From NCBI GenBank assembly GCA_021234155.1, contig JAJEKV010000221.1, forward strand, positions 712,869 to 776,868: a stretch of 64,000 bases of DNA, read 5' to 3'. Positions 23,876-34,868 of the stretch are shown here, piece by piece. The notes below the pieces were generated by a model. The model saw only the letters and a list, made by a program, of their open reading frames with translations, ran no database searches and was not told where the DNA came from. The position numbers and the translations under genes are program-made. This DNA is from Isoetes taiwanensis (Eukaryota; Streptophyta; Lycopodiopsida; Isoetales; Isoetaceae). The number at the start of each line of letters is the position of its first letter. Within the stretch, counting starts at the first letter, position 1.

Positions 23876-24940
23876 CGATGATGGATCCACCCGGCGACTC
23901 ACGGCATACCCATACTTGGCTCCCTCATCGTTTCTTCTTACGTTTGGCTTTGCACCCATCGTTGCCCGGATCCGGTGGCCCGACCACAGCGGCATGTGCA
24001 AGAACACAAGAACAGATAATTTTTTTATTCCGCTTGGAATGATTTCACGATCAATTGCTAAACTAAATTTTTTTCTTTGCGGGCAATCACTGTTTATTGT
24101 CAAGCAAATGTAGGCGATGGCTTGCTTCGCCGGTTGCTCCTTCTTCTTTGTTTGATGGCTGTGGCTTCAAATCCGGCTCCTCAAAATCCATCCCCATAGC
24201 GGGATTGCTTGCGAGCAAGAAAGACCAACATTTTTCTTTTAAGATTTTAGAAATGATTGAAGATTCCCAAATTAAACCTCCATTTTACGAGGCCCGAGTT
24301 CAAAAGTATAAACTTTGAATTAATTACGCCAAGCAACAGGATTTTTTTTTTCTTAAACACATTTTATTTGGGCAATCGAACATGTGAAGTACCATTTTCA
24401 TAAACTCCAAGTTGTGGATGCTCGGATGAACCCGAACGATCCCGCTCACAAAGTATAAGTTCTGACGACTACATTTAGGAAAACATAGAGATCTTTGATA
24501 ATAAGCAAAATACCATAATCTTTTTGGCGGTGAGAAACTCCGGGAATTTCAACGGGATGAAGACTTCCATTAGCGGAACTCACGGTGGGATAAAGACAAT
24601 CGGCGGCCGATGTTTTCTTTATTCTGAGATGCAACTTGGTGGCACTCATCTCTTTGTATCATTTTTCGCCTTCTTGATAAGTCGATTTGTAACAAAACAA
24701 TGACTTAATAATGACAACAAGTTTAAAATGCCCAAAGGCTTGAACTCTAAAGTATTTAGCTTTAAATTTCAAAATCTTTGTTCATTTTCGACTTGGATGT
24801 CCGAATAACAAATAAATCCCGTTCTTTCATGTATAACATGCCTAGCTATCTAAAAACATGGCTATCTATCAAACTTATTTCTAAGTATCTAAGTAGAAAG
24901 ACACGGATCGTAAGTTCATGCCAAAGACAAACATACACGA

Positions 24941-25050
24941 AGGCGAAGAGGGTAGATTATCACATAGTGCCAAAGCCAATGGATCGGTGAGCCACGACAT
25001 ACGACAGGCGAAGAGGGTAGATTATCACATAGTGCCAAAGCCAATGGATC
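24941..25050 (+). repeat. 65-bp tandem duplication
   Basis: AGGCGAAGAGGGTAGATTAT and the following bases up to CCAATGGATC occur at 24941 and 25006. Confidence 0.9.
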
Positions 25051-25579
25051 ACCGGAGAGGCGGTGGCAAAATCTTTGCATCCATAAGGAAGGCAATCTAT
25101 TAGTAGTTAGTGATATAAATGAGAAGAATATAATATGTCTTGCATACACGTTGTCAAGAGGGATTGTTAGAATCTACAAATACAAAGAATAGGTTGGGAA
25201 CAAAAAGTATGCAACCAAGTTGTACTAATTTGGAGTTCCATATCCAAATATTCTATACACATGAAGTTAGAAATAAAAGCATGATATAGGAGCTAATACA
25301 ATCTATGTATTTGATTAGGTGCTAATACAATCTATGTATTTGATTTATCGAAATACTTTGTCCGTGGTTGTCATGATCAAAATATGTTGAGTTCGATCGT
25401 TCCGTCTTTAACAACTAGAAGTTTTCAGGGGAAGCCTTAATCAAAGGCCTGGAGAGCACTGAAATTTTAAAGATCTAAACGAGTTTCAAATACTATATCC
25501 AAAATTCAAGTGTGGGGAAGCTCCAGCCTTGATGTGCGGGCACCGAACACAAGGCAACAAAATGCAGTTTCACGGCGAA

Positions 25580-25622
25580 GAGAAACATTCGCGGCGGCCT
25601 TGGCCGCTGCGATAAGTTTCTT
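25580..25622. repeat. GC-rich palindrome, copy 1
   Basis: GAGAAAC, then the near-perfect palindrome GCGGCGGCCTTGGCCGCTGC, then GATAAGTTTC. The same structure recurs at 30247-30289 and 33432-33474. It can fold into a hairpin of about 20 bp. It stands out as CpG-rich sequence in an AT-rich background. Confidence 0.9.
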
Positions 25623-26305
25623 GTATTAATAAGGTATATTTGTATATTATGAGATGTGTATGGTTCCAATTTTTGTTTTGGCCCCTTCGGAGCCTAGGCT
25701 TGTGCTTCTATTGTAAATATTATATCTAACGCAAATGATATCTACATTTATAATCTTTTCAAACAACATCATTATGGGTTCTCCATAAGTGGTTCTACAA
25801 GTCAGAACCATTTGAATAATAAATTCTTATTGGATGGAAACCTAAATAAACCATTCATGTACCGAAACTCTGTCCATAATAAGAGTGATTATGAATAGTC
25901 TTTCCACAAACTATAAACCACAACTATTGCACCATCGTACGTGCAACTACACCATCAGGTACCTAAAGCATATTTGGTTATGTGTAAGCAAACTCATAAC
26001 TCCATTAAGGTTCAAATAATAGCTACTACTTTTTAAGGAATGGGTTTCTTAGGTTTAACACCCGTCACTCTATTTGAAGTTCTCAAAGAGGCATTCATTC
26101 AAGAAAATGCAACCTTAAAGATAAAAAAACTCTTGTATGATTACATTCCTTTCCAACAGTGTAAATCATTGTCTCACAAAGGCAATAAGCACAGCTGTAG
26201 TCACTCTATAAGGTACAAGTTAAGCATCTGCTTCACCATAAGTATAATTTGCCAATTATTAGTGCAAAGTATTTATTATCCACTTACTTTGTAGCATAAA
26301 TTGTT

Positions 26306-26596
26306 GTTTAACAAATGAGCTCAACCAACCAATGTGCTTGAAGACCAACCAATCTATATTTGTGAACAATCTAAGCATGACTGAAGTTACCATGTAAAGC
26401 ATTATTATGTAGGAGGACCTGCAAAGCTGCAAAATATATTATCAGTGAAGATGCATTGTTACCTTCACATTGCATGGAGAATGTTCAAAATGTAATGTTA
26501 GGCAACTAAATAATCTCTGCTATTTGAATTTACGAAATAGTCTATACATTTTGCTATTTTCTCTATTTGGCTTTTCATGATGCAATACATGATCAT
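26306..26596 (+). repeat. 291-bp duplicated segment, upstream copy
   Basis: About 96% identical by eye to 32826-33116 in the same orientation, with no gaps. Both begin GTTTAACAAA(T/C)GAGCTCAACC and end TGCAATACATGATC. It contains no open frame of note. The two copies lie on either side of the LTR element at 26706-31219. Confidence 0.9.
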
Positions 26597-26705
26597 CTAG
26601 ATATTTTTTTTTTTTTTTTGGCAAAGAGTGGGATTTTTGCGATGGCTCATCTTAGTGGAAAGCAGGATCTTATGGGCAAGCTACCAATATTCTGCTATTA
26701 ATAAC

Positions 26706-27182
26706 TGTTGAACCACATTCAACATGTTTTTTGAAGACCACTGATATATTTGGGGCAATGGTCAATAAGTGTAATTTGGGGGAATGGTTAATAGAATATT
26801 GTATGGTGGAGATAAAGAGACGAAGAATTGAAGGGAGAAGATGAAGAGGTGCTTCCAACGGTCTTGATAAAGAGGTGGATATTGGAGAGCTCAGATTTTA
26901 TTGTGAAAACTATAAACATTTTGAGGAGATTTATTCTCCGCCTCTTCCCTTCACGTTCTTCATTGGAGCATGGTGGCAGTGCTCTAAGAGGAGGGTGGCA
27001 GCCTCCTCTTCATTTGATTGAAGGTCCTTGCAAGGGGGTTTCTGTTGTATTTTGATCATGTTTTATTGCAGAAAATACTTATCTTTGTGCAAATTTTGAT
27101 GTCTCATTCAGTTGATATTCAATCGATCTTTCCTTGAGATGATATTTTATGGGTGTTGGCCTGGATGGGGAACCAGGTTCAA
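26706..27182 (+). repeat. 5' LTR
   Basis: Starts TGTTGAACCACATTC and ends AACCAGGTTCAA. The last bases differ from the CA end of the 3' LTR, probably through a small deletion. It has an extra CTTCCAACGG-like block of about 9 bp at 26870 compared with the 3' copy. Confidence 0.85.
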
Positions 27183-29161
27183 ATTATGGCACTCCTGGTG
27201 GGACACCAAGCTTCCCCAAAGGTTTTTATGCGCTAGAAGGATTTCTGCTCTCAGAATATTGAATTTAGTGCTGTTCTCAGAATACTGTCCAATGTTGCAG
27301 ATTGCTAGAGCATATCTCGATGTATTTCTAAGGCCTTGGCTTTTCAAAGCACTGTGGCCTTGGCTTTTCAGAATACTAAAATTTTAGAACAGAGTAACCG
27401 ATATATTTTTGGGTAGAAGATATATGCAGCAGCTCTTGTGTGGCAATTCCGACTTGCATCCTCATCTATGCAGTGATCTAGTATCTGCGCTATGTTTGAA
27501 GTGTTAAACTAAATAGAAGCAGAAGCTTACCATGACTTGGAGCTTTATCAGCACGATTTAAAATTCTTGTTGTGCTTCTGCTGACTCTGCACTTAAAACA
27601 GTCAAAATGCTTCTCGCTTGCTCTTGTTTCATTGCCTTGCACTGTAAGGCCATATATTTTGCATCATTGCTTTCTTATCTCTACTACAACCATCATTTGT
27701 TTGTCAAAAACTTTCAAAACCGCCACATCCAAAGCCTGTCATTCTGAGTTGCATATACCCAAATATCTCCTCTGCTTAGCCCGATGCAGTTCTAGAAGCA
27801 GTGTTGCTGCAAGCATAGTTAGATTTTTCTTCTAATTTCGGGCTGCAATCTTATCTTCGTGAGAGCCGTTCTTACCAGATTCTATCTTTGGCTTTGCCGG
27901 GTTTGTTGCAGCGCCTCTATAACCTAACCCCTAAAAGATCATCTCTTCCCATTCTGTCCAGCCAGAGCCTTCTCGTTTTCTTGCCGCTTGACCTGTACCT
28001 TGCTTGATGAAGAGCGTGCCCTAACCCTAAAACATTAGCCATATTGGAGAGCTTTTGTTGCCCTATTTTCGGCCCTTGCTTTTTGCTCCATCTTTTATCT
28101 ACCCATATATAAGTCATTCTCCAAAGATTCGATTCTTTTGTTCTTTTTTATTTAAATGACACGTATGCATATTTTCAGGTTCTTTTTCCTGGGTACAGGG
28201 GTTTTTAGATGTGATTCTCCGGTGGAAGTTTTAGCTCTCCCGTCTTCAATTCAACGAAATGTAGCATAAAGTGGAAGACATCGCCTTCAGCACGATTTCC
28301 TGCTGCCATAGCTTCTTTGCCGCCACATTGAATGACCAACGTATTCCTTTGCTTCTGCTCTGCGCCTTGCGTGATCATGACAGAAAAGAAAAATACTTCA
28401 GTGGAGGTGCCGGAGATCTATACTTCAGTGGAGCCCCAGATCTATTGCAGATGTGGGGCTGGTTGCAAATCTACTTCGTCAAGTGATGGTTATGTTCTCT
28501 ACTCCCGACCTGATTATTTGCATATTTTCTTGAAGACTTGAAGACATTCAAGCTGGGTATTGCTGAGTAGTGGAGGAGGACGGAACCACATACAGAAAGG
28601 TAGAGCTAAGAAAATGTTTAATCAGATCAAATGTTTGATTTGGGTGCAGGGAAACATTTGATTTGGGCGCAGGGAAGAAAAGGGAGATGGTTTAATCAAC
28701 TGGATCCTCAAATTTGTTCCAGTTGGTTATTAAAGCCTGAAGTCACATGGGAAAGCAGGGCACACAAGAAAGAAATGACAGAGATTATGGAGTTCAGACT
28801 CAAACCTGGCATGAAACCGGCGATGAAACTCTTTTGGGGCTCAAAGCCAGCAATAAAGAGAGATTTGAAACAGAGATTTGGATCAAATTAGGCAATAAAG
28901 AAAGACTTAGATCAAGCAGAGCTCAGATTCATGTGGAATGAAGAGGGAAAGGAGACTGATTTGAGGAAAAGATGGAGAAGAAGATGGAAGTATGGGCAGG
29001 GTAATTGCTCTGTTCTGCCGCTGTTTTCCACCAAATCACTGTGGCACAAACATGACAATTTCTTTCTCTTCAAGACAGATGGGTGTATGGGTTTTTAGAT
29101 TCTGATGGCCAAGAACTCTGTCCTGATGCTGATTCAAGTTTCAGCTTGATAACTCTGCAAA
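27183..29161. other. Internal region of the LTR element, no pol
   Basis: Nothing resembling retrotransposon enzymes was found. At 28090-28115 a TATA-like CCCATATATAAGTC precedes a CT-rich leader. A short frame from 28378 (MTEKKNTSVEVPEIY, then CRCGAGC) has no assignable family. The stretch could be captured host sequence, but that is not shown. Confidence 0.5.
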
Positions 29162-29521
29162 ATGCACGCATTCAGGATGCCTGGAGTAGACTCCGACACA
29201 CAGCTCGCATTCTTAAGAAGCTGGATGGAAGAACACATAGAAGACGCGACCAATAAGCTTCAGAAACCATTTACTCTTTTCACAGAATTGGGCAAATCCG
29301 ACAAGGAGCCAGGATACACGGTGCAAGAAAGGGATCGATTTTTAGAAACAGCATATTTAGTCATTTATGAATCTGCAAAAAATGGCTGGCAGTTATTCAT
29401 GGAAGATATGGGTGATCCGGTGTGGGAAGATAGCTTCCAAATTGTGATTTCGAGGAGCCCATCTACTGCCGGACTTATTTCTGTTCAATCCGAGAGGATG
29501 GATCTGCTTGGTTCGTTGTAG
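29162..29521 (+). pseudogene. Endo-beta-1,4-mannanase (GH5) C-terminal fragment
   Basis: The 119-codon frame matches the last third of plant mannan endo-1,4-beta-mannosidases, secreted enzymes that cleave cell-wall mannans. It reads VDSDTQLAFLRSWMEEHIED, then FTELGKS (residue 42 Glu is at the position of the GH5 nucleophile), then GYTVQERDRFLETAYLVIYE, then IVISRSPSTAGLISVQSERM, then a stop. Compared with the family, the Gly/Ala-rich GALFWQL segment is mostly deleted (SAKNGWQLFMEDM), and the upstream catalytic domain with the acid/base Glu and the signal peptide is absent. It cannot be a working enzyme. It lies inside the LTR element on the same strand, so it was probably picked up by the retrotransposon. 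Expression is unknown. Confidence 0.8.
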
Positions 29522-29838
29522 CCCTAAGGAGGATGCAAGGCATTGATCAAATGTTTTTCCTTTTTGGTGTTAAAAAAAGCAAAAACAACTTCCCAGTGAA
29601 GTGACAGAGACTCTTCGTAAAGTTCAAAGGTGTCTTGTGCCATACATTGGTACTTTTTCGTTCTACCATCACATGGCACCCAAAACCTGCCTGAACAACT
29701 GATTCAAACAAAATTTGTGTGTGTGTGAAAAAGTCACATGTGAGTTTAAGAGCCTATTTTTGCTCTACGTATATGCAGCAAAAAGTGTTCTTTAAACAAA
29801 CATGAGATTAGCTAGGCCTAAGCTCCCTGATCAAGCTC

Positions 29839-30025
29839 GATCCTTTCACCTAGTCATTTGTTGGTGATCCCACACTAAGTGGGGTGCCCAAAGCTTAGAA
29901 ACTACGGACTACGTGATCCTTTCATCTCGTCATTTGTTGGTGATCCCACACTAAGTGGGGTGTCGAAAGCTTAGAAACTACGGACTACGTAATTCGAAAG
30001 CTTAGAAACTACGGACTACGTAATC
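29839..30025 (+). repeat. 76-bp and 31-bp tandem repeats
   Basis: GATCCTTTCA(C/T)CT and the following CATTTGTTGGTGATCCCACA repeat at 29839 and 29915. The tail unit CGAAAGCTTAGAAACTACGG repeats again with a 31-bp step at 29964 and 29995. Confidence 0.9.
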
Positions 30026-30246
30026 GACGGGAGGAGGGGCATTTTGCCTCCTAGGGCCTCGAGGCGGCGCCACCGGCCGAGGCGGTGCACGTGCACAATG
30101 TGGGTTCAAATCCGGCCTGTTCGGCAATTCATAAATGCTACCACATGTGGTCTCGCACCCTTATGAATAGAAACCCATTATTAAGCATGCATTGCATTGA
30201 CAGGTTGAACATTAATAGTGGGCCAAACCTCAGCGGGTTGGAACTA

Positions 30247-30289
30247 GAGAAACGTTCGCGGCGGCCTTGGCCGCCGCGATAAGTTTCTT
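30247..30289. repeat. GC-rich palindrome, copy 2
   Basis: GAGAAAC, then the perfect palindrome GCGGCGGCCTTGGCCGCCGC, then GATAAGTTTCTTG. It is the least decayed of the three copies. The outer parts (GAGAAAC and GTTTCTT) also pair, extending the hairpin. Confidence 0.9.
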
Positions 30290-30317
30290 GTATCTTTTAT
30301 TTTACAACCTTGATATA

Positions 30318-30499
30318 CGAGCGCCGTAAATATCGGACACTGACATGTTATACCCACAGGCATATCCGTGGTATATCCGTGTGTTTGACATGTTATAGCC
30401 ACGCCCAAAAAAAATACACGGCGTTTTTGTGGACTTAGCCGATTTTTTGCCATTTAAGGCTGGGTATAACATGTCAGTGTCCGATATTTACGGCGCTCG
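30318..30499. mobile_element. 182-bp MULE-type MITE
   Basis: The two ends are perfect 39-bp inverted repeats (30318-30356 and 30461-30499), each starting CGAGCGCCGTAAATATCGG from the outside. A 10-bp direct repeat, CCTTGATATA, flanks the element (30308-30317 and 30500-30509). Long TIRs with a target duplication of about 9-10 bp are the hallmark of Mutator-like elements. There is no coding capacity, so it depends on a MULE transposase from elsewhere. It is nested in the LTR retrotransposon. Perfect TIRs imply recent insertion. Confidence 0.92.
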
Positions 30500-30743
30500 C
30501 CTTGATATATACCTTCTTCAAGTTATGGTTCCCGAGGTCTTTATGGCACGAAGGTGTTGGAGTTACACCTAAATCAAAACTCCGGTGCCTAGGAGGCACC
30601 TTAAAAACTCACATTGTGTTAGAATACACGTTAAACCTTCTAGTGCCTAGGAAGCACTTTAAAAACTCACATTACTTTTTTTCTTTTCTTTTGTGCCAGT
30701 ATGAGGGCCGAGGGGACCAGCCCATTTTTTTGGGGGGGCATAA

Positions 30744-31219
30744 TGTTGAACCACAAGTGGTTCAACATGTTTTTTTGAAGACCACTGATATATTTGGGGC
30801 AATGGTCAATAAGTGTAATTTGGGGCAATGGTTAATGGGATATTGTATGGTGGAGATAAAGAGGCGAAGAATTGAAGGGAGAAGATGAAGAGGTGCTCTT
30901 GATAAAGAGGTGGATATTGGAGAGCTCAAATTTTATTGTGAAAACTATAAACATTTTGAGGAGATTTATTCTCCGCCTCTTCCCTTCACGTTCTTCATTG
31001 GAGCATGGTGGCAGTGCTCTAAGAGGAGGGTGGCAGCCTCCTCTTCATTTGATTGAAGGTCCTTGCAAGGGGGTTTCTGTTGTATTTTGATCATGTTTTA
31101 TTGCAGAAAATACTTATCTTTGTGCAAATTTTGATGTCTCATTCAGTTGATATTCAATTGATCTTTCCTTGAGATGATATTTTATGGGTGTTGGCCTGGA
31201 TGGGGAACCAGGTTCAACA
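30744..31219 (+). repeat. 3' LTR
   Basis: Starts TGTTGAACCACAAGTGGTTC (its first 25 bases form an inverted repeat) and ends CCAGGTTCAACA before ATAAC. It aligns with 26706-27182 nearly end to end. Confidence 0.9.
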
Positions 31220-31224
31220 ATAAC

Positions 31225-32825
31225 TAACTAGAATCCATTTCTTTTTGGTTGCATATTATGTTCTTTTGAGCAAAAAACGTAAACGTTTAGCCCTGTGCTT
31301 TTTCAGATTGTAAAAGATTGAGGAAGATATTATAGGGATTGTGACTAACGAAAGCCTTTCGTAGCGATTTCCTTTATTGTTATGTTGTTTGCGACTATAT
31401 AGTGCTCAAATTATAACTGTTTCTAAGAATACATTGACATGTAACATCACTGATTAATAATTAAATTAAACAATTACTAGCAAATTATTCACAGAGCAAA
31501 CGTTAGATAACATGTCTTGAACTCATTTGGGAGGTGCTATATTTTGCAGATTTCCATCGACATCATTTGCAGAAGAGCAGCTGAACATGGAGTTTATTTA
31601 GCAAGGGTTTCAATACGAGACTTTGATCGATCGTGGAGATCAAGTAGCCCTTGATTTTTTAATACAACTACTTTTCACTCAGCTTTATGAAACATTTCTT
31701 CAACGAGCATTCCTTGTTTTTCTTTCCAAATCTATCTGCTCGAAATGGTTGCATGGTGTACAAACTACAATGTATCATAGGTGATTATCGTCATGAGATA
31801 GAGAAATTTCCATCTCATTATTATATATTAGTTTAACTACTATGATTTCTTACGTCTGGGTAGCATAAGACACCATCCCCCTAGCAAAACATTAGTTAAA
31901 CTTTTAACATAATTGTCATTAACAGGTTGGCTAGCATAGGGCTAGTCACAACCCTATTAACTTGCCACAACATTTATCAGAATCATTGAATAGAGAAATA
32001 GGTAAATTGATTGTCATCCATGAAGGCATTACTCTTTCAGTACATTGCTTCTTTTCATACACTTCGAATGAGAAACGTAGTCATGGATTTGCCAATGATA
32101 GAAGAAGATATGTGCCTGAAAGACCTAATTAAGAAGCTCCAGATTTGTATCGCTAAAAAATGAAAGTTGAGGTTTATATGACTTCAATGGTTCATTACCA
32201 AAGCAACACATATGAAGATAGTCAAGTTGAAGCTGAAATGGTTTTAGGACCAAAGGACTATGACTATCAAGTATCATTTTGGTTTGAAAATGAATGGATC
32301 CCCACATGGGGCTGTAAGTACATGGATTTAGCGAGCAAGTTTAAAAGGTTGTTGAATGGTCTAGATATGACATAGATTATTCTAGAACGAAGGGTTCTTT
32401 AAATAAGTCATGCTACTTGCATATTAGCAATGTTCATAGGCCAGTTGGTCTCCGTAGACGATAAAATCATATTCTATTCTATTCTATTCTATTCTATATA
32501 AACATGATTTTAACTTAAGTTTTGTTACTTTCCCATATTTCTTTCTTGTTAAAAGTTAGCTCAGAGCAAAAGATTTTTCATCTGTCATGCATGGCTTAAA
32601 CAATACTTAGTTCAAGGATGCCAATACAATAAAAAGATGCTAGACTTTGCTTGGTCTATGCATATATGCAAAACACATGTATACTTATTGTTGGAAAGAT
32701 GCCAATGCAATGAAAAGGTGAAATATGCCAATGCAATGAAAAGATGTTAGACTTTGCTTGCTTTCTGTAGACATGCTAACTCACTTGGTCAATAACATAA
32801 AACATGTTCCTGTATTTTAATTGCA
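31225..32825. other. Intergenic, no gene recognised
   Basis: AT-rich sequence with only short frames (32160-32375 is the longest, of no known family). A LINE tail lies at 32430-32500. Near 32630-32760 a CCAATGCAATGAAAAG(A/G)TG motif recurs. Confidence 0.5.
32430..32500 (+). mobile_element. LINE 3' tail fragment
   Basis: CCAGTTGGTCTCCGTAGACG followed by an uninterrupted TATTC repeat tract (about five units) matches the 3' end of the LINE family seen at 11.8 and 13.0 kb. Confidence 0.75.
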
Positions 32826-33116
32826 GTTTAACAAACGAGCTCAACCAACCAATGTGCTTGAAGACCAACCAATCTATATTTGTGAACAATCTAAGCATGA
32901 CTGAAGTTACCATGTAAAGCATTATTATGTAGGAGGATCTGCAGAGCTGCAAAACATATTATCAGTGAAGATGAATTGTTACCTTCACATTGCATGGAGA
33001 ATGTTCAAAGTGTAATGTTAGGCAACTAAATAATCTCTGCTATTTGAATTTACGGAATAGTCTACCCGTTTTGCTATTTTCTCTATTTGGCTTTTCATGA
33101 TGCAATACATGATCTT
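32826..33116 (+). repeat. 291-bp duplicated segment, downstream copy
   Basis: Partner of 26306-26596 (about 11 differences by eye). Sequences outside the 291 bp do not match. Confidence 0.9.
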
Positions 33117-33431
33117 CTCATTTCAGGGTTGTACACATGAAGGACCCTCTATTAAAACCCCATAACACTAAACATAACTTTTGAGTTCATTTTATAAATT
33201 GCCTTAACTCGCATAATATGTTACATGTTTTCTATGCAGTCACAAGCTATATGCTACTGACATCATTCAATATCCTTTTGGTTCTGCTAGGTCGCATTCA
33301 ACTTGACTAATCAATGATCAATGGGTTGTTTTTGGGAAAATTTCATCTTGAAATGCCCTCGCCGTGCTTTTTTTCGTGGCAAAGACATGTTCATAGTACT
33401 TGAATTTTGAAACTCACACCTAGTCGGTAAA

Positions 33432-33474
33432 GAGAAATGTTTGTGGCGGCCAAGGCCGCCGCGATAAATCTCCT
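33432..33474. repeat. GC-rich palindrome, copy 3
   Basis: GAGAAATGTTTGTGGCGGCC, then AAGGCCGCCGCGATAAATC. The inner palindrome is conserved, with the centre CAAG in place of CTTG, so this copy lies in the opposite orientation or is symmetrical. It directly precedes dispersed repeat copy C. Confidence 0.85.
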
Positions 33475-33479
33475 GTATT

Positions 33480-34020
33480 GATAAAGTTAAGAAGACATAG
33501 ACAACTTTCGATTAGAGACCCCTTCTTAAGTTATAAAGTTATATCAAATGCTTCATGTGCGACAAACGCAACCACTAGTCCCAATCACCATTGGAACTCT
33601 CACATGGCAATTTGTTTTCTTCTACTCCAACAAAACTACTTTTTCTTCCATTCATATTTCGGATAAATTGTTCAGTTATTTTTATCAATTATAAATTTTT
33701 TTGAAATTTGACATATCAACCAATTTCGTGTAAGCAAATATATTTTGATTAAGCACAAGACAATACTATCTCAGATATATTTAGATTTAAAAAAATTGCT
33801 TGGAGGACAAGTGTGCATACCACGCCATGCCTTTTGAGAATGCAAGTAGCCTTGAAGATGATACAGTTACAAATGCTTTCACAATTCAAATAAGCCTTCA
33901 AGCAGGTGGCAGAGTTAGAAATGCTTTCAGAATTCAATTAAACCTTCAAGTAGGTGGCAGAGTTAGAAATGCTTTGTAGAGTTTAAATAAACCTCCAAGG
34001 TGACAGTCTAGAGACTGGTA
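33480..34020 (+). repeat. Dispersed repeat family, copy C (partial)
   Basis: Matches the right third of copy A (10090-10610): CAACTTTCGATTAGAGACC, TGGCAATTTGTTTTCTTCTA and a run of 48-bp units around AGGTGGCAGAGTTAGAAATG (33869-34000). The left two thirds are missing. Confidence 0.8.
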
Positions 34021-34685
34021 ATGGAGCAGGAGTGAAAGAAAGTCGAGCTCTGTCGTTTTGCCACAACCAGCATCATCATCATGCGCAATTTGTCCAAGTG
34101 GAAAATCCCTCAGTTGACAACAACAGGGCAAGGAGCAAAATGGGTGATAGAGCTGCCCAGTTGTTAGGCCACATTGTGGATGTCAATGTATTATAAAATA
34201 ACGGTGTACGAGAAAATTTGACACTTTGGTGCCTACAAAACACATGACTTTCTTTCCACAACATTTAAAGTCTCACATGTACCCCGTTATCTGCCCGTTA
34301 CACCTCTAGAGCATATTACCAATACGTATATACGTATTTGCCGTATAATACAACCCAATATTCATATTAATCATGCATAATTATGCATATCCATCCGTAA
34401 CAACAAAAACGAAAACCAAGATTTTTATTTCGCTTGCCATTTAATGAATGCCCTCGAGCTCGAAGGCCCAAGGTCTGGCTATGGCGGAAATCCTCCTCCT
34501 CTTGAACTCTCTTACCGGAATTTTGTCTATATTTTAATATTCTGCTTTTCTCTGAAAGACCCAACTCAGCATATTTCGTGTTTCGTTCGGGCTTGAAGCA
34601 GGATTCGCCCTGATACAGATTGAGGGAAATATCTGCCTGTTAAGCTTTCTCTTTCCGGCCGCTTCAACACAATATCAATTTCCTG

Positions 34686-34695
34686 TATATATATA
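34686..34695 (+). promoter_or_regulatory. Probable TATA box of the DUF1645 gene
   Basis: TATATATATA, followed by a CT-rich tract (CTTTCTTTCCTC) typical of plant start sites and leaders, lies about 175 bp before the ATG at 34869. Confidence 0.45.
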
Positions 34696-34868
34696 CTTTC
34701 TTTCCTCGGTTTTGTCTTTTTTTCTGATTATTTTTTTGTCCAATTATTTGCCCGAGTGGGCGCGCAAGCCTTTTTGAGGGATTATATTTATAAAATTTTG
34801 ACTCAGATCCGACCTGTTCTTCCAAATCGACCTTGGGAGCGTAGAACGGTTCATTTCAATCATCTGCA

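Larger units (their letters stand above)
22961..26305. other. Intergenic, tandem repeats, no gene recognised
   Basis: The GC-richer stretch 23398-23900 has overlapping open frames, none of a family I know. The remainder is AT-rich. Small tandem duplications occur at 23755-23875, 24941-25050 and about 25290-25345 (GCTAATACAATCTATGTATT twice). Confidence 0.5.
26706..31219 (+). mobile_element. LTR retrotransposon carrying a mannanase gene fragment
   Basis: Two direct repeats (26706-about 27182 and 30744-31219) start TGTTGAACC, and the 3' copy ends GGTTCAACA. ATAAC flanks both outer ends (26701-26705 and 31220-31224), a clean 5-bp target duplication. A purine tract (GGGGGGGCATAA) lies directly before the 3' LTR. 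The internal 3.5 kb shows no gag, protease, RT or integrase that I can find, so the element is non-autonomous. Instead it contains a GH5 mannanase end (29162-29521), tandem repeats, the GC palindrome and a nested MITE. A primer binding site after the 5' LTR is not obvious. LTR divergence is only about 1-2% plus small indels, so insertion was relatively recent. Confidence 0.85.

Noticed and set aside
30100-30125. B-box-like GGTTCAAATCC in the LTR element
   Set aside because: No A-box or tRNA fold at the right distance; a chance match is likely.
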